Shown piece by piece: positions 37,335 through 46,403 of a DNA stretch of 64,000 nucleotides. The stretch is from NCBI RefSeq assembly GCF_040361335.1, contig NZ_APNM01000004.1, positions 1 through 64,000 of the forward strand. Reading direction: 5' to 3'. This stretch comes from APNM01 sp040361335. GTDB lineage: Bacteria > Pseudomonadota > Gammaproteobacteria > Nevskiales > Salinisphaeraceae. Both the position numbers and the translations under genes were made by a program. How positions within the stretch are numbered: the stretch's first letter is position 1; each line of letters opens with the position of its first letter. Below the pieces are notes generated by a model, which saw nothing but the letters and a program-made list of their open reading frames with translations, had not been told where the DNA came from and searched no databases.

Positions 37335-38648
37335 ATGCGGGGTGCGGCCGTGAGCCGGCGCATTCGCGGTCGCGCGGCCGGCATCGCCGCCACCCTGCTC
37401 CTGGCCTGCGCGCCGTGGGCACAGGCCGATCCGGGCTACGACTACCCCCTGGAGGACCCGCTCGCGGCCACCGTGGTCGGCACGCCCGAGGAGTTCCGGG
37501 CCGCCCTGCCCGAGAACCTGCCCCTGGCGCTGCGCGAACTGCCCCCGCCGGTGGAACGGCCGACCCCCGAGGTGCTGGGCTACGCCCGGCCCCTGCACTA
37601 CGGCCTCGCCGCCCAGGACGGCCCGGCCCCCCTGGCCTACGTCATCGCCGGCACCGGCGGCGACGCCCTCGGCGCCAACAATCGGTTGCTGGCGCGCATC
37701 CTCCATGACGCCGGTTTCCACGTGGTCACGCTGCCCTCGCCCACCACGGTCACCTTCATGCTGAATGCCGCGACCCATCCGGTGCCGGGCCGGATGTCCG
37801 CCGACGTGGCCGATCTGTATCGGCTCATGCGGCTGGTCGACGCGCGCGTGAGCGCCGAGCTGGACATCGAAGGCCGCTACCTGACGGGCTACAGCCTGGG
37901 CGCCACCCAGGCCGCGTTCGTCGCCCGGCACGACGAGACCGCGGGCGCATTCGGGTTCCGGCGCGTGCTCCTGGTCAATCCCGCGGTCGACGTCTACGGC
38001 TCCGTCCGGCGCCTGGACGCCCTGCTGCTGGAGGGCCTGCCGCAAGGCATCGCCGACCTGCCGGTCTTCCTGGAACGGACCATGGCCCAGCTCAAACGTC
38101 TGTACGGCGAGGGCGACCCCCTGCGCTTCGAGACCGACGTGCTCTACCGTGCCTATCTGCGTGCCCGCCCGGACCGGGACAATCTCGCCGGCATGGTGGG
38201 ACTCGCCTTCCGGCTGGCGCTGGCGAACATGGCCTTCGCCGCCGACCTGATCACCGACAGCGGCGTGATCCTGCCGGCCGGCAGCGACCCCGATATCGGC
38301 GATTCGCTGGAACCCTATCTGATGCGCTCGTTCGGCATGACCTTCGCCGAATACGTCGACCGCCTGCTGCTGCCCTACCACCGGGCACGGGAGCCCGGTC
38401 TCACCCGCGAATCCCTGATCGCGGAGAGCGACCTGCGGCGTATCGCCCCCTACCTGCGCAACGCCACGCACATCGGCGTCGTCACCAATCGCGACGAACC
38501 GATCCTGGACGACGCCGAGCTCGGATTCCTGAGCGAGACGTTCGGCGAGCGCGCCTACATCTACCCGCACGGCGGTCACCTCGGCAACATCGGCCAGCAC
38601 CAGACGGCCCGCGACATCCAGCGTTTCCTGACCGGGGAGAGACGATGA
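37335..38648 (+). CDS. exported alpha/beta-hydrolase-like protein next to mlaA
   Basis: The protein of about 437 residues has a signal peptide (GIAATLLLACAPWAQA) and an alpha/beta-hydrolase nucleophile elbow TGYSLGATQ; a late histidine in YPHGGHLGNI is a candidate catalytic base. No closer family was recognised. The stop overlaps the mlaA start as ATGA, so it acts with the lipid-asymmetry lipoprotein and may be a periplasmic lipase or esterase (inference). Start options are GTG 37329, ATG 37335 or GTG 37350. Confidence 0.75.
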   Translation: MRGAAVSRRIRGRAAGIAATLLLACAPWAQADPGYDYPLEDPLAATVVGTPEEFRAALPENLPLALRELPPPVERPTPEVLGYARPLHYGLAAQDGPAPLAYVIAGTGGDALGANNRLLARILHDAGFHVVTLPSPTTVTFMLNAATHPVPGRMSADVADLYRLMRLVDARVSAELDIEGRYLTGYSLGATQAAFVARHDETAGAFGFRRVLLVNPAVDVYGSVRRLDALLLEGLPQGIADLPVFLERTMAQLKRLYGEGDPLRFETDVLYRAYLRARPDRDNLAGMVGLAFRLALANMAFAADLITDSGVILPAGSDPDIGDSLEPYLMRSFGMTFAEYVDRLLLPYHRAREPGLTRESLIAESDLRRIAPYLRNATHIGVVTNRDEPILDDAELGFLSETFGERAYIYPHGGHLGNIGQHQTARDIQRFLTGERR

Positions 38649-39394
38649 ACCGGGCACGCGCGTCGATCATCCTGACCCTGGCCGCGACCCTGGCGCTGGG
38701 CGGCTGCGCCGGCACGCCGGCGCCGTCCGTCATCGACGGCGACACGCCGCCGGACACCCCGGCCGCGGCCACCACCGCCAACCCGGTGGCGATCTACGAC
38801 CCCTGGGAGGGCTTCAACCGGCGCATGTACCGGTTCAACGCCGCCGCCGACCGCTACGTGTTGCTGCCCGCGCTGCGCGCCTACCGCACGGTCGCGCCCC
38901 GGCCGGTGCGCACCGGCGTCGCCAACTTCCTGGACAACCTGGACGAGATCACCACCTTCTGGAACGCCCTGCTCCAGGCCAAACCCGCCACCGCCGGCGT
39001 CACCCTGGCGCGTTTCGCCATCAACACCACCGCCGGCATCGGCGGCCTGTTCGATCCCGCCACCGCGCTCGGCCTGCAGCGGCGCGAGGAAGACTTCGGC
39101 CAGACCCTGGGCGTCTGGGGCGTGGATACCGGCCCCTATCTGGTGCTGCCGTTCTTCGGCCCCTCCACCCTGCGCGACGGCGCCGGCCTGAGCGCCGACC
39201 TCGCGGTCGAGTTCGCCCTGGACCCGCTCGCCCTGGAGGACCACGACGTCCGGCGCCTCGCCTACTGGACGCTGTACGCCCTGGACAAGCGCGACCGCAC
39301 CGAATTCCGCTACTACCAGACCGGCTCGCCGTTCGAGTACACGCTGGTCCGGCTGGTGTACGTCAACTACCGGCAGCTTGAAATCGAGCGCTGA
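38645..39394 (+). CDS. mlaA: MlaA/VacJ-family outer-membrane lipoprotein
   Basis: MlaA removes phospholipids from the outer leaflet of the outer membrane and passes them to the Mla pathway. The 249-residue protein has a lipobox ending at Cys21 (LALGGC), then the VacJ core: DPWEGFNRRMYRFN, ARFAINTTAGIGGLFDPA, EDFGQTLGVWGV and YLVLPFFGPSTLRDG. It overlaps the preceding hydrolase gene by four bases. Other mla genes are not in this window. Confidence 0.93.
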   Translation: MNRARASIILTLAATLALGGCAGTPAPSVIDGDTPPDTPAAATTANPVAIYDPWEGFNRRMYRFNAAADRYVLLPALRAYRTVAPRPVRTGVANFLDNLDEITTFWNALLQAKPATAGVTLARFAINTTAGIGGLFDPATALGLQRREEDFGQTLGVWGVDTGPYLVLPFFGPSTLRDGAGLSADLAVEFALDPLALEDHDVRRLAYWTLYALDKRDRTEFRYYQTGSPFEYTLVRLVYVNYRQLEIER

Positions 39395-39566
39395 AGCGCT
39401 CGATTCCGGTTTCGAGACGCGCACGGCCGGGTCTCGGCGGCCAATCGTGCGAACCCGGACCAGGCCGCACACCCGAAACCGCCCCGCCGTGTCGAGCCTT
39501 TCACGCCGAACCGGGGCACGGCGTATGGCATAATCCGCGCCACTTTTCGCACCCGTCCCGGAACCT

Positions 39567-41582
39567 ATGCCGCGCGACATCCTGGTCACGTCCGCCCTGC
39601 CCTACGCCAACGGGTCGATCCATATCGGGCACCTGGTGGAGTACATCCAGACCGACATCTGGGTGCGCTTCCAGCGCCTGCGGGGCGAGAACTGCCTCTA
39701 CGTCGGCGCCGACGACGCCCACGGCACGCCGATCATGCTCAAGGCCCGCGACGAGGGCATCGAGCCGGAGGACCTGATCGCGCGCTTCGCCGCCGAGCAC
39801 AAGCGCGACTTCGACGATTTCGGGATTTCCTTCGACAATTACCACAGCACGCATTCGCCGGAGAACCGCGAGCTGGCGGAGCACATCTACCGGAACCTGG
39901 ACGCCGCCGGCCACATCGAGCGCCGGGTGATCTCCCAGGCCTACGACCCGGTCAAGGGGATGTTCCTGCCGGACCGCTTCATCCGCGGCGAATGCCCACG
40001 CTGCGGCGCCGCCGACCAGTACGGCGACGCCTGCGAGGCCTGCGGCGCCACCTACCAGCCCACCGACCTCAAGAACCCGGTCTCGGTGCTCTCCGGCGCC
40101 ACGCCCGAGGAACGCGAGTCGGAGCACTATTTCTTCCGGCTCGGCGATTTCGAGACCTTCCTGCGCGACTGGACCGCCAGCGAGCACCTGCAGGAAGCCG
40201 TCTCGCGCAAGCTCGGCGAATGGTTCGAGGCCGGCCTCAAGGACTGGGACATCTCGCGCGACGCGCCCTACTTCGGGTTCCGCATCCCGGAGACCGAGGA
40301 CAAGTACTTCTATGTCTGGCTGGACGCCCCCATCGGCTACATGGCCAGCTTCCGGAATCTCTGCGAGCGGCGCGACGACCTCGATTTCGACCGCTTCTGG
40401 GCGCCGGACTCCGACGCCGAGGTCCACCATTTCATCGGCAAGGACATCGTCTACTTCCACGCCCTGTTCTGGCCGGCCATGCTGTCGGGCGCGGGCTTCC
40501 GCACGCCGACCGCGATCCACGCCCACGGCTTCCTCACGGTCAACGGCGAGAAGATGTCCAAGTCGCGCGGCACCTTCATCCGCGCGCGCACCTACCTCGA
40601 CCACCTGCCGGCCGAGTACCTGCGCTACTACTTCGCCGCCAAGCTCTCCGCCGGCGTCGAGGACCTGGACCTCAACCTGGACGACTTCATCGCGCGGGTG
40701 AACTCGGACCTGGTGGGCAAGTACGTCAACATCGCCAGCCGCTGCGCGGGCTTCGTCACCAAGCGCTTCGGCGGCGAGATCGGCGACACCCTGGACCGGC
40801 CCGAGCTGTTCGAGCGCTTCGCCGCGGCCGGCGAGGAGATCGCCGATCTCTACGAGCGGCGCCAGTTCGCCCAGGCCATGCGCCGGATCATGGCCCTGGC
40901 CGACGAGGCCAACGCCTATGTCGCCGAACGCGAACCCTGGGTGCTCGCCAAGCGCGAGGGCACCGAGGCCGAGCTGCAAGCGATCTGCGCCAGCGCCCTG
41001 ACCGCCTTCGCCCAGCTCACGGTCTACCTCAAGCCGGTGCTGCCGGCCACGGCGGCCGCCGCCGAGCGCTTCCTGAACAGCGGGACGCTGACCTGGGACG
41101 ACGCCCGGCAGCCGCTCACCGGCGGTCGCATCGAGAAATTCAAGCCGCTGCTGCACCGCGTGGACCCCGACGCCGTCGAGGCCATGCTCGCCGCCAGCCG
41201 CGAGGACCTCGCCGCCAAGGCGGCCCCGCAAGCCAATCAGGACACCGACATGGACACCATCGCCATCGACGATTTCGCGAAGATCGACCTGCGGGTGGCC
41301 CGCATCGCCCGCGCCGAGCACGTCGAGGGCGCCGACAAGCTACTGCGCCTGACCCTGGACGTCGGCGAACTGGGCGAAAAGCAGGTCTTCGCCGGCATCA
41401 AGGCCGCCTACGACCCGGCCGGACTGGAGGGCCGCCTGACCGTGATGGTCGCCAACCTCGCCCCCCGCAAGATGCGCTTCGGCGTCTCCGAGGGCATGGT
41501 CCTGGCCGCCGGCGGCGACGCCGGCGGGCCCTACCTGCTGGCGCCGGACGCCGGGGCCGAACCCGGCATGAGGGTCAAGTAA
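39567..41582 (+). CDS. metG: methionyl-tRNA synthetase
   Basis: MetG charges tRNA-Met with methionine. The 671-residue protein has HIGH at 19-22, a four-cysteine zinc knuckle (CPRCGAADQYGDACEACG), KMSKS in NGEKMSKSRGTF and a C-terminal tRNA-binding (Trbp111-like) domain beginning IDDFAKIDLRVARI. This is the full-length dimeric form. A CACAGAG repeat begins seven bases after the stop. Confidence 0.98.
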   Translation: MPRDILVTSALPYANGSIHIGHLVEYIQTDIWVRFQRLRGENCLYVGADDAHGTPIMLKARDEGIEPEDLIARFAAEHKRDFDDFGISFDNYHSTHSPENRELAEHIYRNLDAAGHIERRVISQAYDPVKGMFLPDRFIRGECPRCGAADQYGDACEACGATYQPTDLKNPVSVLSGATPEERESEHYFFRLGDFETFLRDWTASEHLQEAVSRKLGEWFEAGLKDWDISRDAPYFGFRIPETEDKYFYVWLDAPIGYMASFRNLCERRDDLDFDRFWAPDSDAEVHHFIGKDIVYFHALFWPAMLSGAGFRTPTAIHAHGFLTVNGEKMSKSRGTFIRARTYLDHLPAEYLRYYFAAKLSAGVEDLDLNLDDFIARVNSDLVGKYVNIASRCAGFVTKRFGGEIGDTLDRPELFERFAAAGEEIADLYERRQFAQAMRRIMALADEANAYVAEREPWVLAKREGTEAELQAICASALTAFAQLTVYLKPVLPATAAAAERFLNSGTLTWDDARQPLTGGRIEKFKPLLHRVDPDAVEAMLAASREDLAAKAAPQANQDTDMDTIAIDDFAKIDLRVARIARAEHVEGADKLLRLTLDVGELGEKQVFAGIKAAYDPAGLEGRLTVMVANLAPRKMRFGVSEGMVLAAGGDAGGPYLLAPDAGAEPGMRVK

Positions 41583-41589
41583 CGCCAAA

Positions 41590-41735
41590 CTAACCACAGA
41601 GACACAGAGCGCACAGAGCTAGACAAGAATCAAGAATCCAAAGAGCCGAGACAATCACGCAGGTGAAAGGCTTTTTGCGCTTTGGCACCGTCTAATCTCT
41701 TCTTTATTCTCTGTGTCCTCTGTGCCTCTGTGGTT
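41590..41735. repeat. dispersed inverted-arm repeat (CACAGAG family), site 2
   Basis: The left arm 41590-41619 (CTAACCACAGAGACACAGAG...) pairs with the right arm 41708-41735 (TCTCTGTGTCCTCTGTGCCT...). The spacer of about 90 bases is AT-richer than the genes around it. It lies between metG and the RnfB-like gene. Confidence 0.8.
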
Positions 41736-41746
41736 CATCGATATTC

Positions 41747-42418
41747 ATGCAAACCACGGCTGAGGAAATCGACGCGCTGCTGCCGCAGACGCAGTGCACC
41801 CGCTGCGGCTACGACGGTTGCCGGCCGTACGCCGAGGCGGTGGCGGCCGGCGAGGCCGACATCAACCGCTGCCCGCCCGGCGGCGAGGCCACCATGCGGC
41901 GTCTGGCGGCCGCCACCGGCCGCGAGCCCAGGCCCATCGACCCGGAGTGCGGCGCCGTGCCCGAGCCGGCGGTGGCCTACATCCGCGAGCCGGAGTGCAT
42001 CGGCTGCACCCGCTGTATCCAGGCATGCCCGGTGGACGCCATCGTCGGTGCCGCCAAGCAGATGCACACGGTGATCGCCGACGAATGCACCGGCTGCGAG
42101 CTGTGCCTGCCCGCCTGCCCGGTCGACTGCATCGACATGCTCCCGGCCGCGCCCGGCGAGGGCCAGGTGCGCTGGCCGGCCGAGACCGACGACGACCGCG
42201 AGCGCGCCGAACGCGCCCGCCGCCGGTTCTTCGCCCGCAACGCCCGCCTCGCGCGCGAGGGCCAGGAGCGCCAGGCACGCCGCGAGCGCCGCAAGGCGGC
42301 CCTGCGCGACAAGACCGCCGGCGACCGCAAGACCGAGATCGCCGCCGCCATCGCTCGGGCTCGAAGAAAGAAGGCTGCCAACCACAGAGGCACAGAGGCA
42401 CAGAGCGAAGAAAAATGA
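41747..42418 (+). CDS. RnfB-like ferredoxin
   Basis: This 223-residue iron-sulfur protein has an N-terminal four-cysteine cluster motif (CTRCGYDGCRPYAEA then RCPPGG) and two ferredoxin [4Fe-4S] motifs, CIGCTRCIQACP and CTGCELCLPACP. It resembles RnfB/RsxB but lacks the membrane anchor, and no other rnf genes are nearby. Similar orphan genes between metG and nth are common in gammaproteobacteria. The C-terminal tail is Arg/Lys-rich, and its last twelve residues are encoded by a dispersed repeat arm. Confidence 0.85.
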   Translation: MQTTAEEIDALLPQTQCTRCGYDGCRPYAEAVAAGEADINRCPPGGEATMRRLAAATGREPRPIDPECGAVPEPAVAYIREPECIGCTRCIQACPVDAIVGAAKQMHTVIADECTGCELCLPACPVDCIDMLPAAPGEGQVRWPAETDDDRERAERARRRFFARNARLAREGQERQARRERRKAALRDKTAGDRKTEIAAAIARARRKKAANHRGTEAQSEEK

Positions 42419-42478
42419 ATCGCAAAAATGCAATTCTTTGGCTTCATTAACTCTGTGCTCTCTGTGACTCTGTGGTTT
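42380..42478. repeat. dispersed inverted-arm repeat (CACAGAG family), site 3
   Basis: The left arm 42380-42407 (AACCACAGAGGCACAGAGGC...) lies inside the 3' end of the RnfB-like gene and encodes NHRGTEAQS. The right arm 42450-42478 (ACTCTGTGCTCTCTGTGACT...) ends just before nth. The hairpin loop is about 40 bases. Confidence 0.8.
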
Positions 42479-42487
42479 ATCTGAAAT

Positions 42488-43135
42488 ATGAATCAATCCA
42501 AGCGCGAAGAGATTTTCCGGCGGTTGCGCGAGGCGAACCCGGCGCCGACCACGGAGTTGAACTACGGCTCGCCGTTCGAGTTGCTGGTGGCGGTGATCCT
42601 GTCGGCACAGGCCACGGACGTGGGGGTGAACAAGGCCACGGCGAAACTGTTCCCGGTGGCCAATACACCGGAGGCGATACTGGCGCTGGGCGAGGACGGG
42701 CTGAAGGACTATGTGAAGACCATCGGCCTCTATAACAGCAAGGCCGCCAACATCATCAAGACCTGCCGCATCCTCGTGGACGAGCACGGCGGCGAGGTGC
42801 CGCCCGACCGCAAGGCGCTGGAAGCGCTGCCGGGGGTCGGACGCAAGACCGCCAACGTGATCCTGAACACCGCCTTCGGCGAACCCACCATTGCCGTGGA
42901 CACCCATATCTTCCGGGTCGCCAACCGCACCCGGATCGCGCCCGGCAAGACGCCGCGCGCGGTCGAGGACAAGCTGCTCAAGGTGGTGCCGAAGCCATAC
43001 CTGCGCGACGCCCACCACTGGCTGATCCTGCACGGGCGCTACGTCTGCAAGGCGCGCCGTCCCGAGTGCCCGGACTGCCTGATCGCCGACCTCTGCGAAT
43101 ACCCCGACAAGACACCTGCGGGGACCGCCGGCTAA
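42488..43135 (+). CDS. nth: endonuclease III
   Basis: Nth removes oxidised pyrimidines and nicks the abasic site during base-excision repair. The 215-residue protein has the helix-hairpin-helix LPGVGRKTANVIL with Lys120, Asp138 in AVDTHIFRVANR, and the C-terminal [4Fe-4S] ligands in C-x6-C-x2-C-x5-C (CKARRPECPDCLIADLC). All catalytic residues are intact. It is the last gene of the metG-rnfB-like-nth set. Confidence 0.97.
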   Translation: MNQSKREEIFRRLREANPAPTTELNYGSPFELLVAVILSAQATDVGVNKATAKLFPVANTPEAILALGEDGLKDYVKTIGLYNSKAANIIKTCRILVDEHGGEVPPDRKALEALPGVGRKTANVILNTAFGEPTIAVDTHIFRVANRTRIAPGKTPRAVEDKLLKVVPKPYLRDAHHWLILHGRYVCKARRPECPDCLIADLCEYPDKTPAGTAG

Positions 43136-43151
43136 AACGCCCCGATCGCCC

Positions 43152-43607
43152 CTAAATCGCGGCCCTGTTCACCGCGTAGCCGCGGGCCAGGGCCCACAGG
43201 CCCCCCGCCACCAGCACCAGGTGCAGCGCCAGGAACGCCCACAGCTCGGCGACGTACAGCGGCGTGCACACGCCCTCGTGCGCCGCGCACCACGGGAAGG
43301 CATGTGATGGCAGCAACCAGATCTCGTAGCCGCTGTGGACAACGATCATGGCGACCATCAGCCGTTTGAGCAGGAGCCCACCCAGCAAGGCCACCGCCAC
43401 GCGGGCCGCGCCGGCGACCGCGGCATCACCGCCCTGGAGATGCCACAAAAACGCCATGGCATCCCGCGCCGCCGGGCCGACGACCTCGGTCACGCCGGTC
43501 AGCCCCAGGTACCAGAGCGGCGCGGCGGATGCCAGGAGTCCCGAGATCAGCGGCGGCACGCCGCCAAGCAGCAGCAGGGCCGTGAGAATCCGATCCTCGT
43601 TTTGCAT
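43152..43607 (-). CDS. small integral membrane protein, unknown function
   Basis: This 151-residue protein has three or four hydrophobic segments (about 8-30, 62-90, 120-142). No family was recognised. The ATG at 43607 is preceded by GGGAG at five bases; earlier in-frame starts lack one. It lies 40 bases downstream of crcB on the same strand and may be co-transcribed with it. Confidence 0.6.
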   Translation of the reverse strand: MQNEDRILTALLLLGGVPPLISGLLASAAPLWYLGLTGVTEVVGPAARDAMAFLWHLQGGDAAVAGAARVAVALLGGLLLKRLMVAMIVVHSGYEIWLLPSHAFPWCAAHEGVCTPLYVAELWAFLALHLVLVAGGLWALARGYAVNRAAI

Positions 43608-43647
43608 TCGCGCTCCCATCCCCCGGAAGTGGCATGACGTCCCCAGG

Positions 43648-44034
43648 CTACTCGCCGACGAGCCAGCCGCCCAGGACATGCCCACCGGCGACGCCGACGA
43701 GGCACAGGCATACCGAGCCCAGCACGTAGGCCGCCGCGGGCAGCCAGTAGCCGTCGCGCATCAGCGCCAGGGACTGCAGGCTGAACGCGGAAAAGGTGGT
43801 AAAACCGCCGAGCACGCCGATGAGCAGGAATTCGCGGCCGGCGTCGCCGATATCCCAGCGCCCGCCGGCGGCGGTGGCCGCCGCGATCAGGCCGATCGCC
43901 GCGGAGCCGAGCACGTTCACAGCGAGCGTGCCCCAGGGAAACACCCCGCCCAGACGCAGACCGACGGCGGTGACACAGCCGTAGCGCGCCATGCCGCCGA
44001 CGGCGCTGCCCAGCGCCACCCAGAGCCAGCTCAC
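43648..44034 (-). CDS. crcB: fluoride channel CrcB/Fluc
   Basis: CrcB exports fluoride through a dimeric channel. The 128-residue protein has four membrane segments and the family motifs GGMARYGC, GTLAVNVLGS and GFTTFSAFSLQS. The GTG at 44034 overlaps the upstream DUF4345 stop as GTGA. No fluoride riboswitch was recognised upstream. Confidence 0.93.
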   Translation of the reverse strand: MSWLWVALGSAVGGMARYGCVTAVGLRLGGVFPWGTLAVNVLGSAAIGLIAAATAAGGRWDIGDAGREFLLIGVLGGFTTFSAFSLQSLALMRDGYWLPAAAYVLGSVCLCLVGVAGGHVLGGWLVGE

Positions 44035-44411
44035 GGCCGCGCCGGGGTGCGCGGCAGCAGCCCCGCCGCGATGGCCAGCCAGAGGGCCTCGCCGCCCGCG
44101 ATCCAGGCGAAACCGGGCGGCACGGGCTCCCACAACAGGCCCAGGAGACGGCCGGCCAGCGGCCCGCCGGCGATCAGGGCCACGGCGATCAGACCGAGAC
44201 GCTGCCGATCCGGGCGCATGCAGAGTGCGAACAGGAGGGCGAGGCCCAGCATCGCGCCGCCGTAGACCGCCCGCAGCTCCACCACGGAGGCCTCCGGGGC
44301 CAGGGTCACGCCCGCCGCCCCCACGACCGCGGCGGGCGCGAACAGGCCGGCGAGACCGAACGCACCGTAGACCAGCGCACTCAGACCGAGGAACAAGGCG
44401 GCGGGACTCAT
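44031..44411 (-). CDS. DUF4345-like membrane protein
   Basis: The 126-residue protein has four hydrophobic helices and the pattern LRAVYGGAMLGLALLF typical of DUF4345 proteins, whose function is unknown. The ATG at 44411 is used; an upstream start adds an unlikely leader. It is the first gene of a minus-strand operon with crcB and diverges from pckA. Confidence 0.65.
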   Translation of the reverse strand: MSPAALFLGLSALVYGAFGLAGLFAPAAVVGAAGVTLAPEASVVELRAVYGGAMLGLALLFALCMRPDRQRLGLIAVALIAGGPLAGRLLGLLWEPVPPGFAWIAGGEALWLAIAAGLLPRTPARP

Positions 44412-44554
44412 GGCGTCGCTCCGGTTCGGATTCTGCGCGACTATAGCAGCCGCGGGCGGATCATCCGCCGGTAACAAGGCATTCCGGGCGCCCCGCCTTG
44501 CCTGTCGGGGCCTGCACGATTAGCCTTGCCGGACACTCGCAATAAATCCGCCAT

Positions 44555-44584
44555 GAGCGATGCGCGGCCCGCATCGCTCTTTTT
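44555..44584 (+). terminator. terminator-like hairpin in the pckA leader
   Basis: GAGCGATGCG at 44555-44564 and CGCATCGCTC at 44570-44579 form a perfect 10-bp stem with a five-base loop, followed by TTTTT at 44580-44584. It lies 24 bases before the pckA start. No plus-strand gene lies directly upstream, so it is either an attenuator of pckA or the end of a short leader RNA. Confidence 0.75.
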
Positions 44585-44608
44585 AGTCGTCAGAGAGGAT
44601 TCTTTTTC

Positions 44609-46261
44609 GTGGACCTGCGCACCGAACTCGCACAGCAGTTGGGACTCAAGGACGTCGAACTCCATCACAATCTCAGCAAGCCGGACCTGTTCCGGGCCGC
44701 CCTCGCCCACGACCGCGGCCGCATCCGGCCCGACGGCCCCGACGACGAACCCAAGGCCTACGCCACCGGGCTGGGCCTGGACGGGCCCCTGGTCTACTAC
44801 TCCGATCCGAGCTGCACCGGCCGGCCCACGGCCGACACCTTCGCCGTGGCCTGGCCCGAGGTCGAGGACCGCATCTGGTGGAAGGCCGACATGCAGCGTT
44901 TCGACCCGGAACGCTTCCCCGCCCTGCTCCGGCGGGTGATCGAGCATCTCAACGCCAAGCGCGCGCGGCTGTTCGTGCAGGATGTCTATTGCGGCTGGGA
45001 TCCCGCCTACGCGGTGCCCTACCGCTTCGTCGGCGAATACGCCACGCACGCGCTGTTCGCCCAGAACATGTTCGCCCGCGACGTCGGCGGGGTCGCGGAC
45101 GAGGCCGGCAAGCGCTGGACCCTGATCAACGTGCCCAGCTTCCACTGCGATCCCGAGCGCGACGGCACCCGCAGCGAGCGCGCGGTGATCATCGACATCC
45201 GCAACCGCATCGGCCTGGTGGCGGGGCGCGCGGACTATTGCGGCGTGGTCAAGAAGACCATGTTCACCGTGATGAACTATCTCCTGCCCGAGATGGGCGA
45301 GCTGTCCATGCACTGCTCGGCCAACGTCGGCCCCCGCGGCGACGGCGCCGTGCTGTTCGGGCTGTCGGGCACCGGCAAGACCACCCTGTCCGCCGACCCG
45401 GCGCGCAAGCTGATCGGTGACGACGAGCACGCCTGGACGGCCGACGGCGTCTCCAACTTCGAGGGCGGCTGCTACGCCAAGCTGATCGACCTGGACAAGC
45501 AGGCCGAGCCGGTGATCGCGTCGGCCCTGTCCATGCCCGGCACCCTGATCGAGAACGTGCCGCCGCTGCCCGGCCGGCGCCTGGAGGACACCGATCCTCA
45601 GGACCTGGATCTCACGGACGGCTCGATCACCGAGAACACCCGGTTCTCGTATCCGCTGGATGCGAATCCCAACGTCGCCGAGGGTGCCCGCGGTCCCCAC
45701 CCGGAAACCATCGTCCTGCTCACGGCCGACGCCTTCGGCGTGCTGCCGCCGGTGTCGCTGCTGGATACCAAGGACGTGATGTACCACTTCGTGTCCGGCT
45801 TCACCGCCAAGCTGGCGGGCACGGAGGTCGGCGTCACCGAGCCGCAGGCGGCCTTCTCGGCCTGCTTCGGGGCCCCGTTCATGGCGCGTCCGCCGTCGGT
45901 CTACGCCGAGATCCTGGCGCGCAAGATGCAGGAGCACCACACCCGCTGCATCCTGCTCAACACCGGTTGGTCGGGCGGTCCCCACGGCGTGGGCGAACGC
46001 ATCTCGATCCGCCACACCCGGGCCCTGCTCAACGCCAGCCTGGCCGGCGACCTGGACGACGTCGAGTGCGAGACCCATCCGATCTTCGGCCTGCGCATGC
46101 CGCTGGCCTGCGACGGCGTGCCCGGCGAGATTCTGAACCCGCGCAACACCTGGGCGGACAAGGCCGAATACGACGCCCAGGCGATCAAGCTGCGCAACAT
46201 GTTCCGGCAGAACTTCGAGTCCAAGGGCTTCGACCGGCTCGGCATCGAACAGGTGATGTGA
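44609..46261 (+). CDS. pckA: phosphoenolpyruvate carboxykinase (ATP)
   Basis: PckA converts oxaloacetate and ATP to PEP and CO2. The 550-residue protein has the signature MHCSANVGPRGDGAVLFG, the kinase-1a loop GLSGTGKTTLSAD, and the metal/ATP motif DDEHAW. A GTG start follows GAGAGGA. A terminator-like hairpin lies in its leader and a strong bidirectional terminator after the stop. Confidence 0.96.
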   Translation: MDLRTELAQQLGLKDVELHHNLSKPDLFRAALAHDRGRIRPDGPDDEPKAYATGLGLDGPLVYYSDPSCTGRPTADTFAVAWPEVEDRIWWKADMQRFDPERFPALLRRVIEHLNAKRARLFVQDVYCGWDPAYAVPYRFVGEYATHALFAQNMFARDVGGVADEAGKRWTLINVPSFHCDPERDGTRSERAVIIDIRNRIGLVAGRADYCGVVKKTMFTVMNYLLPEMGELSMHCSANVGPRGDGAVLFGLSGTGKTTLSADPARKLIGDDEHAWTADGVSNFEGGCYAKLIDLDKQAEPVIASALSMPGTLIENVPPLPGRRLEDTDPQDLDLTDGSITENTRFSYPLDANPNVAEGARGPHPETIVLLTADAFGVLPPVSLLDTKDVMYHFVSGFTAKLAGTEVGVTEPQAAFSACFGAPFMARPPSVYAEILARKMQEHHTRCILLNTGWSGGPHGVGERISIRHTRALLNASLAGDLDDVECETHPIFGLRMPLACDGVPGEILNPRNTWADKAEYDAQAIKLRNMFRQNFESKGFDRLGIEQVM

Positions 46262-46331
46262 TCCGGCGCGGCCGGGATCCGACCGGCCTCCCCGGACACC
46301 GGCCAAACCCGCCGATCGGCATGCCGACACG

Positions 46332-46368
46332 AAAAAGCCCCGTCCGGGCAAACCGGACGGGGCTTTTT
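46332..46368. terminator. bidirectional rho-independent terminator between pckA and the FKBP gene
   Basis: AAAAAGCCCCGTCCGG at 46332-46347 and its exact complement ending at 46368 form an 11-bp GC stem with flanking A and T runs, so it serves both converging genes. Confidence 0.92.
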
Positions 46369-46403
46369 CCTTGCGGTGTCGAGACCGCGCGGGCCGGGAG
46401 GCG

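Noticed and set aside
41747..42418. Start of a complete Rnf electron-transport complex
   Set aside because: Only one RnfB-like gene is present, it lacks the membrane anchor, and the next gene is nth. No rnfA, C, D, G or E is nearby.
36492..42478. CRISPR-like interpretation of the CACAGAG repeats
   Set aside because: The repeats occur as inverted pairs at separate intergenic sites, not as regularly spaced direct repeats, and there are no cas genes.
44031..44608. Possible fluoride riboswitch near crcB
   Set aside because: No pseudoknot-like fluoride aptamer sequence was found upstream of the DUF4345-crcB operon. The only strong hairpin in the region belongs to the pckA strand.
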